Below are positions 26,083 to 33,617 of a stretch of 64,000 nucleotides of DNA, one piece after another (positions within the stretch are counted from its first letter, which is position 1; each line of letters begins with the position of its first letter). Source of the DNA: Streptomyces sp. 15-116A (GTDB lineage: Bacteria > Actinomycetota > Actinomycetes > Streptomycetales > Streptomycetaceae); NCBI RefSeq assembly GCF_025290915.1, contig NZ_JAOCQE010000003.1:21963-85962 (forward strand). The letters run 5' to 3'. Position numbers and translations under genes: made by a program. The notes beneath the pieces were generated by a model. That model saw only the letters and a list, made by a program, of their open reading frames with translations. It was not told the origin of the DNA and made no database searches.

Positions 26083-27042
26083 GTGAGCCGACGCAACGCC
26101 GAGGGTGGCTCGGGGGCCAGTACGGCTGCCGTATTCGGGGAGGTTCTGCGTCACTTCCGCGAGGCGGCGGACCTCACCCAGGAGGCACTGGCCGCACAGA
26201 TACCGTGCGACCGGTCGCATGTCGCGCGGGTGGAGGCGGGCACGCGCGTGCCGACCGACACGTTCGCCAAGCTGTGCGATGAATTGCTGCGCACGGGTGG
26301 GGTGTTGCTGCGGCTGTGGGGGCGCATCGACTGGTATCCGCAGGTGGAGCATCCGGATTGGTTCCGGCGACGGGCTGAGATGGATGCGGTGGCTGTGTCG
26401 CTTCGGGAGTATCAAGAGCGGTTGATTCCGGGCCTGTTGCAGACGGAGCGGTACGCCAGGGCGCTGTTCGCGCGTGTGGCTCGGGGTGAGGAGTTGGAGG
26501 AGCGTGTACGGGCTCGGCTCAGCCGACAGCAGCGCTTCATGGCGGAGGGCGGGCCCTCGTACGTCGTCGTGATGGACGAGAGTTGTCTGCGCAACGTTGT
26601 GGGAGGCTCGGAGGTCATGCGGGACCAGTGCGCCGCCCTGCTGGACCTCGCGAAGCGGCCCAACATCCGCATTCAGGTAGCACCGGCAAGCTATCCGGAG
26701 CTGCTCCGCCCCAACGTCTCCATGTCGTTGATCGAACTCCCCGACGGGGAGCGGTGGGTGTACTCGGAGTCGCTCGACCGGGGCCATTTCAACAGCGATC
26801 CGGCCGTCTACGCACGTCACGCCCACACCTATGATGTGCTCAGGGCGGACGTCATGTCGGCCCGCGAGACTATCGCCCTCATCGGCGACGCGATGGAAGG
26901 GTACGGGCACCATGGCCAGCCACGAAGCCAGCGCGACGACCTGGATCAAGAGCAGCTACAGCGGAGAAAACGGCGGCAACTGCGTCGAGGTGGCCCCCGG
27001 ATCTCCCGCCACCGTCCCCGTCCGAGACAGCAAGAACCCTGA
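26083..27042 (+). CDS. XRE-family regulator with DUF5753 domain
   Basis: A 319-aa protein. The helix-turn-helix (FREAADLTQEALAAQIPCDR then SHVARVEAGTR, about residues 24-55) is followed by a DUF5753 ligand-type domain (residues about 100-275: EYQERLIPGLLQTERYAR, PYLE-like core, ESLDRGHFNSDPAVY). The last 45 residues are Arg/Gln-rich and overlap the DUF397 gene in another frame, as is common for these pairs. Streptomycetes hold many such XRE/DUF397 couples (BldB/WhiJ-like systems) that modulate development. It precedes the insertion boundary at 27073. Confidence 0.85.
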   Translation: MSRRNAEGGSGASTAAVFGEVLRHFREAADLTQEALAAQIPCDRSHVARVEAGTRVPTDTFAKLCDELLRTGGVLLRLWGRIDWYPQVEHPDWFRRRAEMDAVAVSLREYQERLIPGLLQTERYARALFARVARGEELEERVRARLSRQQRFMAEGGPSYVVVMDESCLRNVVGGSEVMRDQCAALLDLAKRPNIRIQVAPASYPELLRPNVSMSLIELPDGERWVYSESLDRGHFNSDPAVYARHAHTYDVLRADVMSARETIALIGDAMEGYGHHGQPRSQRDDLDQEQLQRRKRRQLRRGGPRISRHRPRPRQQEP

Positions 27043-27112
27043 CGGCCCGGTGCTGTTGATCACCCGCTCCGCCTGGACGGCGTTCACCTCGGCCGTTCGC
27101 GGATCACGGTGA
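26912..27112 (+). CDS. DUF397 domain protein (XRE partner)
   Basis: A 66-aa DUF397 protein with the family hallmarks TTWIKSSYSGENGGNCVEVA, VRDSKNPDGPVL and the terminal AWTAFTSAV. ATG 26912 is inside the XRE gene in a different frame. Partner proteins of this kind are thought to act with the upstream XRE regulator. The 3' end (27073-27105) is one copy of a 33-bp direct repeat. Read across the other copy at 32492 the protein would end GSSQPGA instead of GSR, so the present stop appears to have been supplied by inserted DNA. Confidence 0.85.
   Translation: MASHEASATTWIKSSYSGENGGNCVEVAPGSPATVPVRDSKNPDGPVLLITRSAWTAFTSAVRGSR
27073..27105. repeat. 33-bp direct repeat, left copy (candidate att site)
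   Basis: This stretch, beginning CTGGACGGCGTTCACC and ending TTCGCGGATC, is identical over 33 bases to 32492-32524. The left copy is the 3' end of the DUF397 gene. Together the copies bracket the 5.4-kb P450/peptide segment, as expected of an element that integrated at the end of a gene. Confidence 0.8.
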
Positions 27113-27131
27113 TCAGGGCCATACCGGGAGA

Positions 27132-27305
27132 TCACCACGCGGGCGGCCTGGTGCGTGCCTGAACCGGCGGGGAGCCGGACATCGGTCGAGGAAGAGGCTG
27201 GTGAACCTTGCCGAGGCGTCGCTGCTGAACATGTCCTTGGAGTAGGACGACAGTGGCTGCTCCGGCGATGACTCCGGCAGCGGCGACCACGCTCCACTTC
27301 AGCAC
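27132..27305 (-). CDS. Small single-span membrane protein at the end of the P450 operon
   Basis: A 57-aa frame from GTG 27305 that overlaps the last seven bases of the hydroxylase gene. Residues 4-23 (WSVVAAAGVIAGAATVVLLQ) form one membrane helix. A basic, Pro-rich tail follows (QQRRLGKVHQPLPRP). No family is recognised, and no independent ribosome-binding site is obvious, so translation would depend on coupling. It lies wholly inside the segment bounded by the 33-bp repeats. It could assist export or immunity, or be fortuitous. Confidence 0.4.
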   Translation of the reverse strand: MLKWSVVAAAGVIAGAATVVLLQGHVQQRRLGKVHQPLPRPMSGSPPVQARTRPPAW

Positions 27306-28318
27306 TGCTTTCGGTCCTGGTCGGGTCGGCGTACCTTCCTGATCTGCTCGTCGGTGGACCGGCCGCAGCGCACCCGGAAACGAGCCGTGGGGTCGGGGCG
27401 TTCAAGGTCGAGGACGAGGGTGCGCTCGTCTGTCCACCCCTGGAGCCGGAACTCGGCGTTGCCGATGTGAACCAGCCCGAAGCGTGGTTCACCCGCGATG
27501 CACAACGTCAGACGGCCCGCGATGATGTCCACAGCCCCGGGCAGGCTGTCAGCGGGGTCGGCGTCGGAGTCGTCCGACCAGTCCGGGAACGTGGCGGGTA
27601 TGTCGAGTTCACAGCGGAGCCTTTCCTGTTCGGCTGTCGGCAACGGCGCTTCTCGGCGGGCCATCAGCACGTCTGCCCACGGCAGTTGGGCGCGGAAGCC
27701 ATCAGGGAAGAGGGCCATGAGGGCGGGGGTCGGGACGCAGTCCACCACCAGGTGGATACGACGTCGCGGGCTGCGGTTGCGAGCGATGTGCAGACGGTCG
27801 AAGTCCGCGTACCACAGCTGTCCGGCCTCCCAGTGGTAGGTCTGGCCGCCCACGATGAGTTCGGCGCCGGGCTGGGTCACGACGGGGATGTGCAGGCGCA
27901 GGGAACCCCAGGGGAAGTTGGTCCGTCCGTCGCGGTGCTCGTGTGTCTCGGCGCCCGGGCCGAGGGCCATGAGGCGGACGCTGTGCAGCGGGGCGGGGAT
28001 CTGCGCCAGGACCTCGGCGTGGTAGGGGCAGCGGTCCAGTGCCGCGGTGTCGAGATGGTCTTCGAGACCGGCTCCGCCCGGGTCCGTGCGGTGCAGGCTG
28101 CCCGTGGGGCTCCGCAGGGGGATGATCTTCCAGTCGAAGGCGTCCTCCGTTCCCAGACCGTCTTGACTCACGGGTCGGTTGGGCCGCCAGGTGAACCCGG
28201 ACAGCGCGTCGACTTCGGCCCCGAGGCGTGCGGCATCGGCGGTGAGGCCGAGGGGGACGGCCGGCGGCAGATGGGACCAGGTCGCGTCACCGACCGAGGT
28301 CGTGGAGGCAGTGGACAC
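27299..28318 (-). CDS. Aspartyl/asparaginyl beta-hydroxylase-like protein
   Basis: A 339-aa protein with a cupin-type iron/2-oxoglutarate dioxygenase domain (about residues 70-190). The metal ligands are visible as His-x-Asp in THEHRDGRTN and a distal His in DRLHIARN, followed by RRRIHLVVD with the 2-oxoglutarate Arg. The C-terminal 150 residues are of unknown type. Family members hydroxylate the beta carbon of Asp or Asn in peptides. The start GTG 28318 has AGGA upstream and lies 10 bases after the MFS stop. The putative precursor peptide in this operon contains one Asn and no Asp, making Asn a candidate target (inference). Confidence 0.75.
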   Translation of the reverse strand: MSTASTTSVGDATWSHLPPAVPLGLTADAARLGAEVDALSGFTWRPNRPVSQDGLGTEDAFDWKIIPLRSPTGSLHRTDPGGAGLEDHLDTAALDRCPYHAEVLAQIPAPLHSVRLMALGPGAETHEHRDGRTNFPWGSLRLHIPVVTQPGAELIVGGQTYHWEAGQLWYADFDRLHIARNRSPRRRIHLVVDCVPTPALMALFPDGFRAQLPWADVLMARREAPLPTAEQERLRCELDIPATFPDWSDDSDADPADSLPGAVDIIAGRLTLCIAGEPRFGLVHIGNAEFRLQGWTDERTLVLDLERPDPTARFRVRCGRSTDEQIRKVRRPDQDRKQC

Positions 28319-28328
28319 GGGGGAATCC

Positions 28329-29582
28329 TTAACTGTCGACGGGCAGGGGCGGCTGGTTCGAGGCCATGGGCGCAGAACGGCCGGATCGCCGCCAGTGGCG
28401 GCGTCCGCAGAGCAGGGCAGCCGAGGCGAGGGACGCGGTTCCGGCGGCGGCGAACACCCAGGACAGCGAAAGCCATTCCGCCAGGAGGCCGCCTGCGGCC
28501 AGGGCTGTGCCCTGTGCCGCGATGGAGCCTGCGCCACTGAGTGTCAGCGCGCGTCCCCTCAGGGACACGGGGACCCGCTCGACGAAGAGCTGGTCGAGCG
28601 GGAGGACGAAGGCGCTGCCGATACCACTGAGGAACAGCAGGGCCAACGCCACGGGCAAGGAGGGGCCGATGGCGAAGCCGATGAGCGGGCCCGCGGCGAC
28701 CAGGACGAGCAGCGGGATACGGCGCACACGCGCCGCCGGGCTCATCCAGCGGGCGACGATGACTTCTCCGAGCACGGTTCCCACCGCAGGGGCGGCCAGC
28801 AGGAGACCCACTGCCGCCGTACCTCCGCCGAGCTCGTCGGCGTAGGGGGCGGCGAGCCCTTCGGGCATGACCAGCAGTGCGGTCGGAATCCACTGCAGGA
28901 GCAGCAGACGGCGTAACGCCGGATCGCCGAGAACGGCCCAGTTGCCCCGGGTCGTCGCGCGGATGATGCCGCCTGTGTGCGCGGAGCGCTGGGCGGCGGC
29001 CGGTCGGGGCCGGACCATCAGGAGAACCATGGTGAGGGAGAAGACGAACGTCGCGGCGTCGAGGAGCAGCGCGGTCCTCGGTGTGACCAGGACGAGCAGC
29101 AGGCCGCCCAGTCCGAATCCGAGGGTCTGGCCGAGTTGCACGGTTCCGGAGAACATCGACCGGGCCAGGACGTATCCCTCCATCCCCACGATCTCCGGCA
29201 GCATGGACTGCCGGGCTGCACGGAACATGGGTGTCAGGGCACCGGACACGGTGACCAGCACGAGCAGGGCCCAGACAGGTATCCCCGGCACCGTCATGGA
29301 CAACACGCACAGCAGCCGTATCGTGTCGCCGATGAGCATGATGCGTCGTACGGGCAGCAGGTCCACCACGGCAGAAGCCAGCGCTGCCGTCAGCACCTGG
29401 GGCAGGAAGCCGAGCGCGAAGGTGAGCGCGGTCATGAACGCCGAGCGGGTGCGGTCGTAGACCAGCACGGACAAGGCGACTTTGCTGAGGACGTCCCCGA
29501 GAATCGAGACCGAGTGGGCGGCGAAGAGCCCGGTGAACTCACGGTTGGCCAGCAGTTTCCGGTAGGTGGTCGCTTCGCTCAT
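28329..29582 (-). CDS. MFS transporter (drug/peptide exporter type)
   Basis: A 417-aa transporter with about 12 hydrophobic segments (for example TFALGFLPQVLTAALASAVV and FVLPLDQLFVERVPVSLRGR between helices). ATG 29582 overlaps the P450 TGA (ATGA), so an earlier ATG at 29609 is unlikely. Composition matches the MFS_3/MFS_1 efflux proteins frequently found in small biosynthetic loci. In this operon it would export the P450-modified product and protect the producer. Confidence 0.88.
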   Translation of the reverse strand: MSEATTYRKLLANREFTGLFAAHSVSILGDVLSKVALSVLVYDRTRSAFMTALTFALGFLPQVLTAALASAVVDLLPVRRIMLIGDTIRLLCVLSMTVPGIPVWALLVLVTVSGALTPMFRAARQSMLPEIVGMEGYVLARSMFSGTVQLGQTLGFGLGGLLLVLVTPRTALLLDAATFVFSLTMVLLMVRPRPAAAQRSAHTGGIIRATTRGNWAVLGDPALRRLLLLQWIPTALLVMPEGLAAPYADELGGGTAAVGLLLAAPAVGTVLGEVIVARWMSPAARVRRIPLLVLVAAGPLIGFAIGPSLPVALALLFLSGIGSAFVLPLDQLFVERVPVSLRGRALTLSGAGSIAAQGTALAAGGLLAEWLSLSWVFAAAGTASLASAALLCGRRHWRRSGRSAPMASNQPPLPVDS

Positions 29583-30964
29583 CGCGGTTTGCCCAGGGCC
29601 ATCGGGCATCGTGCGGTCGGCTCAGGCGCAAGGACGGCGGTATGCCGGACGCCGTCACCGGGCACAGCCGGCCGTGGTGTCAGCCGAACGCGCAGTCCGC
29701 TCGGCGTCAGTTCCCGGGAGGGATCGGGGACCACAGCCGATCCGGGGACAGCGGCAAGATGGAAGTCCCGCACGAGCAGTGCGGCGGCCAGTGTCATCTC
29801 GATGAGGCTCCAGGAGAGCCCCATGCACACCAGGGGACCGGCCCCGAAGGGCAGGTAGGCGTACTGCGGGGCAGCCGTGCCCGTGCCCTGCGGAAGCCAG
29901 CGGTCCGGGTCGAAGCGCAGCGGCTCGGGGAACCAGCGGGCGTCGCGCTGGATGACGTAGGAGGGGACCATGACCTTTGTGCCCGGTGCCAGGGTGTAGC
30001 CGCCCAGGTCCGTCTCCTTGAGTGTGTGGCGCGCGTACACCCAGTTCGGCGGCCACAGACGCAGTGCCTCCTTGACCACGCGGGCGGTGAACTCCAGTTT
30101 CCTGTAGTGGTCATGGCTGATGTCGCCCGACGCGGGGAGCACGGCCGTGGCTTCCGCGGCGATGCGCTCCTGGACGTCTGGGCGCTTGACCAGTTCGTGA
30201 ACGGTCCATCCGAACCCCGATGAGGGGGCGCTCTGTGCTGCCAGCAACGTGGCGGCCAGCGTTTCCCGAATGACCTTGTCGGACAGGCGTCCATGCCTCC
30301 CTGTCGGCTTCATGAGCACGCCGAGCAGATCGTCACCCTCGGTCCGGTCGTCCCGCCGCCGTACCTCGATGACCCGTGCGATGCCCTTCTCCAGTGCCTG
30401 GTTGGCGCGGGCCACTCGGCGGTGACGGGGAAGCGGAAGCCAGGAAGGAAGAGCGATGAGGCTGCGGATGACCGGGAGGAGGGAATCAAACAGTTCCTGC
30501 TCCAGTCCCTCCGTGAGGTGAGCGTCCTCGGCGAAACAGATCATCGATCCGAGCCTGGAGGTGAGGGAACGCATCTCCGCGACCACATCGACTTCACCGT
30601 GGGATTTCCACGACGGAATCGCCTTGCGCATCTCCGCGGCGATCATCGGGATCTTTTCCTGCATTGCGGCAGGGCGCATACCGCGCATGCGCGCAGCCCG
30701 GGACGACATCCACTGCTGCTGCGTGGCTGCGTCTTCTTTCTGCTTTCGGTGCAGGAAGTCCACTTCCCCGCCGAAATCTCTGTTGGTCCGCAGAAGGACT
30801 TCCCCGGCCAGGGACGGGTCGGCGGCGACCACGATATGACGGTCGAAAGACCAGATCGCCCCGTGCTCCTGGGACATGCTGGTCATGAAGCCAAGACGGT
30901 CCTGGTCGTACGCGGGGCCGTTGCCGGCGAGGCGTCCGCCGACCGGTCCTGGAGGTCGGTTCAT
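29579..30964 (-). CDS. Cytochrome P450
   Basis: A 461-aa P450. The haem-thiolate loop is FGAGPLVCMG (Cys about 380), the K-helix KEALRLWPP gives E-x-x-R, and the PERF-equivalent is FDPDRWLP. In the I helix the usual acid-Thr pair is missing: the segment reads LLAAQSAPSSGFGW. Such changes are known in P450s that carry out coupling or crosslinking rather than plain hydroxylation. The start is set at ATG 30964 because GGAGGAG lies just upstream. Two further upstream ATGs (30976, 31036) are less well placed. It is the first enzyme gene after the putative precursor peptide. Confidence 0.92.
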   Translation of the reverse strand: MNRPPGPVGGRLAGNGPAYDQDRLGFMTSMSQEHGAIWSFDRHIVVAADPSLAGEVLLRTNRDFGGEVDFLHRKQKEDAATQQQWMSSRAARMRGMRPAAMQEKIPMIAAEMRKAIPSWKSHGEVDVVAEMRSLTSRLGSMICFAEDAHLTEGLEQELFDSLLPVIRSLIALPSWLPLPRHRRVARANQALEKGIARVIEVRRRDDRTEGDDLLGVLMKPTGRHGRLSDKVIRETLAATLLAAQSAPSSGFGWTVHELVKRPDVQERIAAEATAVLPASGDISHDHYRKLEFTARVVKEALRLWPPNWVYARHTLKETDLGGYTLAPGTKVMVPSYVIQRDARWFPEPLRFDPDRWLPQGTGTAAPQYAYLPFGAGPLVCMGLSWSLIEMTLAAALLVRDFHLAAVPGSAVVPDPSRELTPSGLRVRLTPRPAVPGDGVRHTAVLAPEPTARCPMALGKPR

Positions 30965-31004
30965 CAGCTCCTCCATAGAGGCGATCCGGAACTTCAGCCT
31001 CCGC

Positions 31005-31034
31005 GGGCGGGGAAGCAGTGCTCCCTCCCCGCCC
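31005..31034 (-). terminator. Hairpin between precursor peptide and P450
   Basis: A perfect 9-bp GC stem (GGGCGGGGA with TCCCCGCCC) encloses a 12-base loop and lies between the small peptide stop and the P450 start. A weaker stem (CCCTGA...TCAGGG, 31049-31067) lies just beside the peptide stop. Such attenuators commonly make precursor transcript more abundant than enzyme transcript in peptide loci. Confidence 0.65.
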
Positions 31035-31074
31035 ACGGAAATCAGATTCCCTGACGTCAGTTCAGGGAGGCGGC

Positions 31075-31176
31075 TCAGTACTTGTAGCTCTTCCGTGGAT
31101 TCGGCCGTTCCGGAATCTGGAACTGGCGAAAAATGATCGTCCCCCCGGGCGGTTTCTCCCGGGGCCTTGGTGCCAT
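31075..31176 (-). CDS. Putative 33-aa precursor peptide of a P450-modified RiPP
   Basis: The ATG at 31176 opens a 33-codon frame ending TGA at 31077-31075. The sequence is basic and Pro-rich: it begins MAPRPREKPPGG, has a middle TIIFRQFQIPE and ends RPNPRKSYKY. Aromatic residues (two Phe, two Tyr) and one Asn make plausible sites for P450 crosslinking and Asn hydroxylation. Supporting context is strong: a TATAAC -10 box about 35 bases upstream, a palindrome over the -35 position, a hairpin directly downstream, then P450, exporter and hydroxylase. Against it, the ribosome-binding site is weak (GGGAACG about 12 bases upstream). No known precursor family is claimed. Confidence 0.5.
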   Translation of the reverse strand: MAPRPREKPPGGTIIFRQFQIPERPNPRKSYKY

Positions 31177-31210
31177 TTCAGGCTGTCGTTCCCGGATTTC
31201 CTGGTCCAGC

Positions 31211-31240
31211 GTTATAGCCCCGCACTAAGCTGCATGCAGC
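31211..31240 (-). promoter_or_regulatory. Promoter with palindromic operator for the peptide/P450 operon
   Basis: On the minus strand a -10 box TATAAC (31216-31211) is preceded, 17 bases upstream, by a hexamer lying inside the perfect 12-bp palindrome GCTGCATGCAGC (31229-31240). A dimeric activator bound there would contact RNA polymerase at -35. The palindrome is also 19 bases before the start of the LuxR-type gene, so that regulator may control both directions. Confidence 0.6.
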
Positions 31241-31259
31241 AAACTTCCAGGGGGTAAAT

Positions 31260-32399
31260 ATGGACAACGCGGGCATGTGGGATGTGCGGCGGCTGGACGA
31301 GACCGAGATCAGCATCTACCGCTGGGCCTCACGCGAGGGCTGGGTGGACGTGCCTGCGGCAGCCGCGACGCTCAACCTGCCGCCTGAGGAGGTTCAGCAG
31401 GCTGTCGAGGCCCTCGTGAAGCGGCATCTCCTGCGCACGGCGCCCGCAGGTCCGGGAGAAGAGCCCCGGGTTGTTCCCGTCGCGCCTCAGGCTGCCGCAG
31501 CGAGCGCGCTGACCCCGGCTGAGACCTTTCTGCGGAACCAGCTGGCCCGCGCTGAAGAGCTCCGCAGTGAGTACGACTTCCTGGAGAGTGTCTTCGCCGA
31601 GGGGCGGCAGGCCACGGGCGCCGGTGCGACCGCGCACGAGGTCCGGGACCTCAAGACCGTCGTCGACCTGATCGACGACGCTCTGGCCCGCTGCCAGGAA
31701 GAGGTACTTGCCTGCGAACCCAGTCGGGAGCAGCCCTACAGCCTGATCGAGCGCGCCTATGCGGGCGAACGGGGGGCACTTCAGAGAGGGGTGCGGATGC
31801 ACACCCTGTACCAGCACACGGCCCGCTATCACGACGCGACCCAAAGGCACGTAGACCGGCTACTGGCCTCCGGGGCACAGGTACGGACCCTCAGTGACCT
31901 GTTCGGCAGGATGGTCGCCTTCGACCGGAGAACCGTCTTCATCCCGCACCACGAAGAACCTGACGGGGCAGTCATCATCAGTGACCCCGCTACCGTCAGC
32001 TACCTCTGCTCCGTGTTCGACCACGCCTGGGTCCTTGCCACCCCATACCGCCCCGGGCACCTCAGCAGCCCCTCTCTGGCCGGCGAAGCCAAGCAGGCCA
32101 TCGTCCGCCTGCTGACCGAAGGCATGAAAGACGAAGTCATCGCCCGCCGACTCGGCATGTCGGTGCGGACATGCCGAAAGCACATCGCCGAGATCATGGA
32201 GACCTTCGGAGCCGAGAGCCGGTTCCAGGTCGGCTACCTCATCCGTGCACGCCTCGGGGAACCGGGCACCACAACAGCGGATCTCGATCACGTCATCGCT
32301 CCTGCCTGCTCCTCGGGCCAGCACGCCGAGCACACAGGGGATTCGGTCCGCTCCATGGATCGCACACCTCGGAGGCGAGGCGACGGTACGCAGAAATGA
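31260..32399 (+). CDS. LuxR-type helix-turn-helix transcriptional regulator
   Basis: A 379-aa regulator. The N-terminus (residues 10-65: LDETEISIYRWASREGWVDV...QQAVEALVKRHLL) resembles a TrmB-like winged helix. The middle is helical with an FDRRTVFIP...VSYLCSVFDHAW sensor-like segment, and the C-terminus has a LuxR helix-turn-helix (TEGMKDEVIARRLGMSVRTC, then RKHIAEIMETFGAESRFQVG). ATG 31260 is preceded by AGGGGG. It is divergent from the peptide/P450 operon, across a palindromic site it probably binds. It is the only regulator inside the segment bounded by the 33-bp repeats. Confidence 0.85.
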   Translation: MDNAGMWDVRRLDETEISIYRWASREGWVDVPAAAATLNLPPEEVQQAVEALVKRHLLRTAPAGPGEEPRVVPVAPQAAAASALTPAETFLRNQLARAEELRSEYDFLESVFAEGRQATGAGATAHEVRDLKTVVDLIDDALARCQEEVLACEPSREQPYSLIERAYAGERGALQRGVRMHTLYQHTARYHDATQRHVDRLLASGAQVRTLSDLFGRMVAFDRRTVFIPHHEEPDGAVIISDPATVSYLCSVFDHAWVLATPYRPGHLSSPSLAGEAKQAIVRLLTEGMKDEVIARRLGMSVRTCRKHIAEIMETFGAESRFQVGYLIRARLGEPGTTTADLDHVIAPACSSGQHAEHTGDSVRSMDRTPRRRGDGTQK

Positions 32400-32491
32400 G
32401 AGGTCTGCGAGATCGCGGACCCTTGTTGGAGCCTGTCCGGCTTGCCTCTGATCTTCGTTCTCACAACCCTTTCGCGAAACGGCCCTCGCAA

Positions 32492-32524
32492 CTGGACGGC
32501 GTTCACCTCGGCCGTTCGCGGATC
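32492..32524. repeat. 33-bp direct repeat, right copy
   Basis: Identical to 27073-27105. On the plus strand it reads WTAFTSAVRGS and then SQPGA and a stop, i.e. the likely original end of the DUF397 gene, but the rest of a DUF397 gene is absent upstream. This is expected if DNA was inserted at the 3' end of the gene. Confidence 0.8.
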
Positions 32525-32555
32525 TTCGCAACCGGGAGCCTGACGAGGACGGTGC

Positions 32556-33437
32556 CTACTGGCTTCCGCCCCCGCAGCCGCCGCTCCCACCACCCCCGCA
32601 ACCACCACCGCCGCCGTACGCACTCGTACCGAGGCCGGAGTCGCCCCAGAGGGGCCGGTCTCCGGCGCGCCATGTCTCCGCGGCGGCCAGAGCCCTGAGC
32701 TCGGGATCCTGGACGGCGGCTGGGCCGGAGAGGGCGAGCGTGCCGGTGGGGGTGACGGCGAGGGCGGTGAGGGCGTTCGGCGGGCGGGAGGATGCGGGGC
32801 GTTCGCGTTCGCCGCGCAGGAGGTCGAGCGTGAACCGGACGCGGTGCGGGACGCGTTCCTCCGTCGGCTTGACGAGGGCGGCGGGTGCGGCGGCGAGGAC
32901 GGCCAGGGCGAGGCCGGTCCACCAGAGGTGCGGGTCGCCGCCGATGAGTTCATAGGCGGTAGGCGCCAGCGCGAGAAGGGCCGCACACCACAGCAGCAGT
33001 CTCGCCCGATACTGCTTGCGCAACAGCGCGGAGCCGACCAAGAGCCCTTCGCCGCACAGCCGTTCCTCCACTTCCCGGACGGCACCGCTCCTGGCGACCT
33101 CGGCGACGAGCTTCCCGGCCCGCTCACTTCGCGCGACGCCGGCGGCCTTGACGACGGCCCCTTCCACGCCGCCCCGCGCAGCCCCGTCATGCAGGACGAC
33201 CCGATCACCGCCGTCGATGACGGACATCCGCCCCTGCGCATGCATCCGCGCCAGCACGGCCGTCACGACCCGCCGCCGCCCACCGGCCAGACAGCCAAGC
33301 TCCTCGACGGTCAGCCCTTCACGGACGGCGACGTCCGCCTTCATTGCCACCGCGACCTTGACGGCGACGACCAGCCGATACGCCACCACCCCGGCCACGA
33401 CGATCAACGCACCGACATAAACCCCCGCACGCACCAT
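32556..33437 (-). CDS. TIGR04222 domain membrane protein
   Basis: About 293 aa from ATG 33437 (MVRAGVYVGALIVVAGVVAY). Membrane segments lie at the N-terminus and at about residues 150-190 (LLLWCAALLALAPTAYELIG and WWTGLALAVLAAAPAALV). The protein ends in the distinctive Gly/Cys-rich tail GGGGCGGGGSGGCGGG, which defines TIGR04222 proteins. An upstream ATG at 33518 would add 27 residues without a better signal. Function of the family is unknown. Confidence 0.8.
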   Translation of the reverse strand: MVRAGVYVGALIVVAGVVAYRLVVAVKVAVAMKADVAVREGLTVEELGCLAGGRRRVVTAVLARMHAQGRMSVIDGGDRVVLHDGAARGGVEGAVVKAAGVARSERAGKLVAEVARSGAVREVEERLCGEGLLVGSALLRKQYRARLLLWCAALLALAPTAYELIGGDPHLWWTGLALAVLAAAPAALVKPTEERVPHRVRFTLDLLRGERERPASSRPPNALTALAVTPTGTLALSGPAAVQDPELRALAAAETWRAGDRPLWGDSGLGTSAYGGGGGCGGGGSGGCGGGSQ

Positions 33438-33617
33438 CCCATGCCCCCGTATCCACCGCCCTGCGCAGAACAGTTGTCCCCGCCCCACCAGATCGACAAG
33501 CCCTCGCTCCGCCCTCACCCGCCCGCGTGAACATCACCGGAACATGAGATCCCGACCACGACAACTTCCCTACGCTCGGCGCAACTTCAGAAGGCATATG
33601 CACGGAACAGGAATTCC

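Noticed and set aside
27299..31036. Lanthipeptide locus, based on the Asp-hydroxylase-like gene
   Set aside because: No LanM, LanB/C or similar cyclase is present, and the candidate peptide has no Cys, only one Ser and one Thr.
32400..32491. Possible integrase or transposase inside the repeat-bounded segment
   Set aside because: Only 92 bases lie between the LuxR stop and the right repeat, with a short TTTCGCGAAA palindrome and no coding potential. All other space in the segment is occupied by the named genes.
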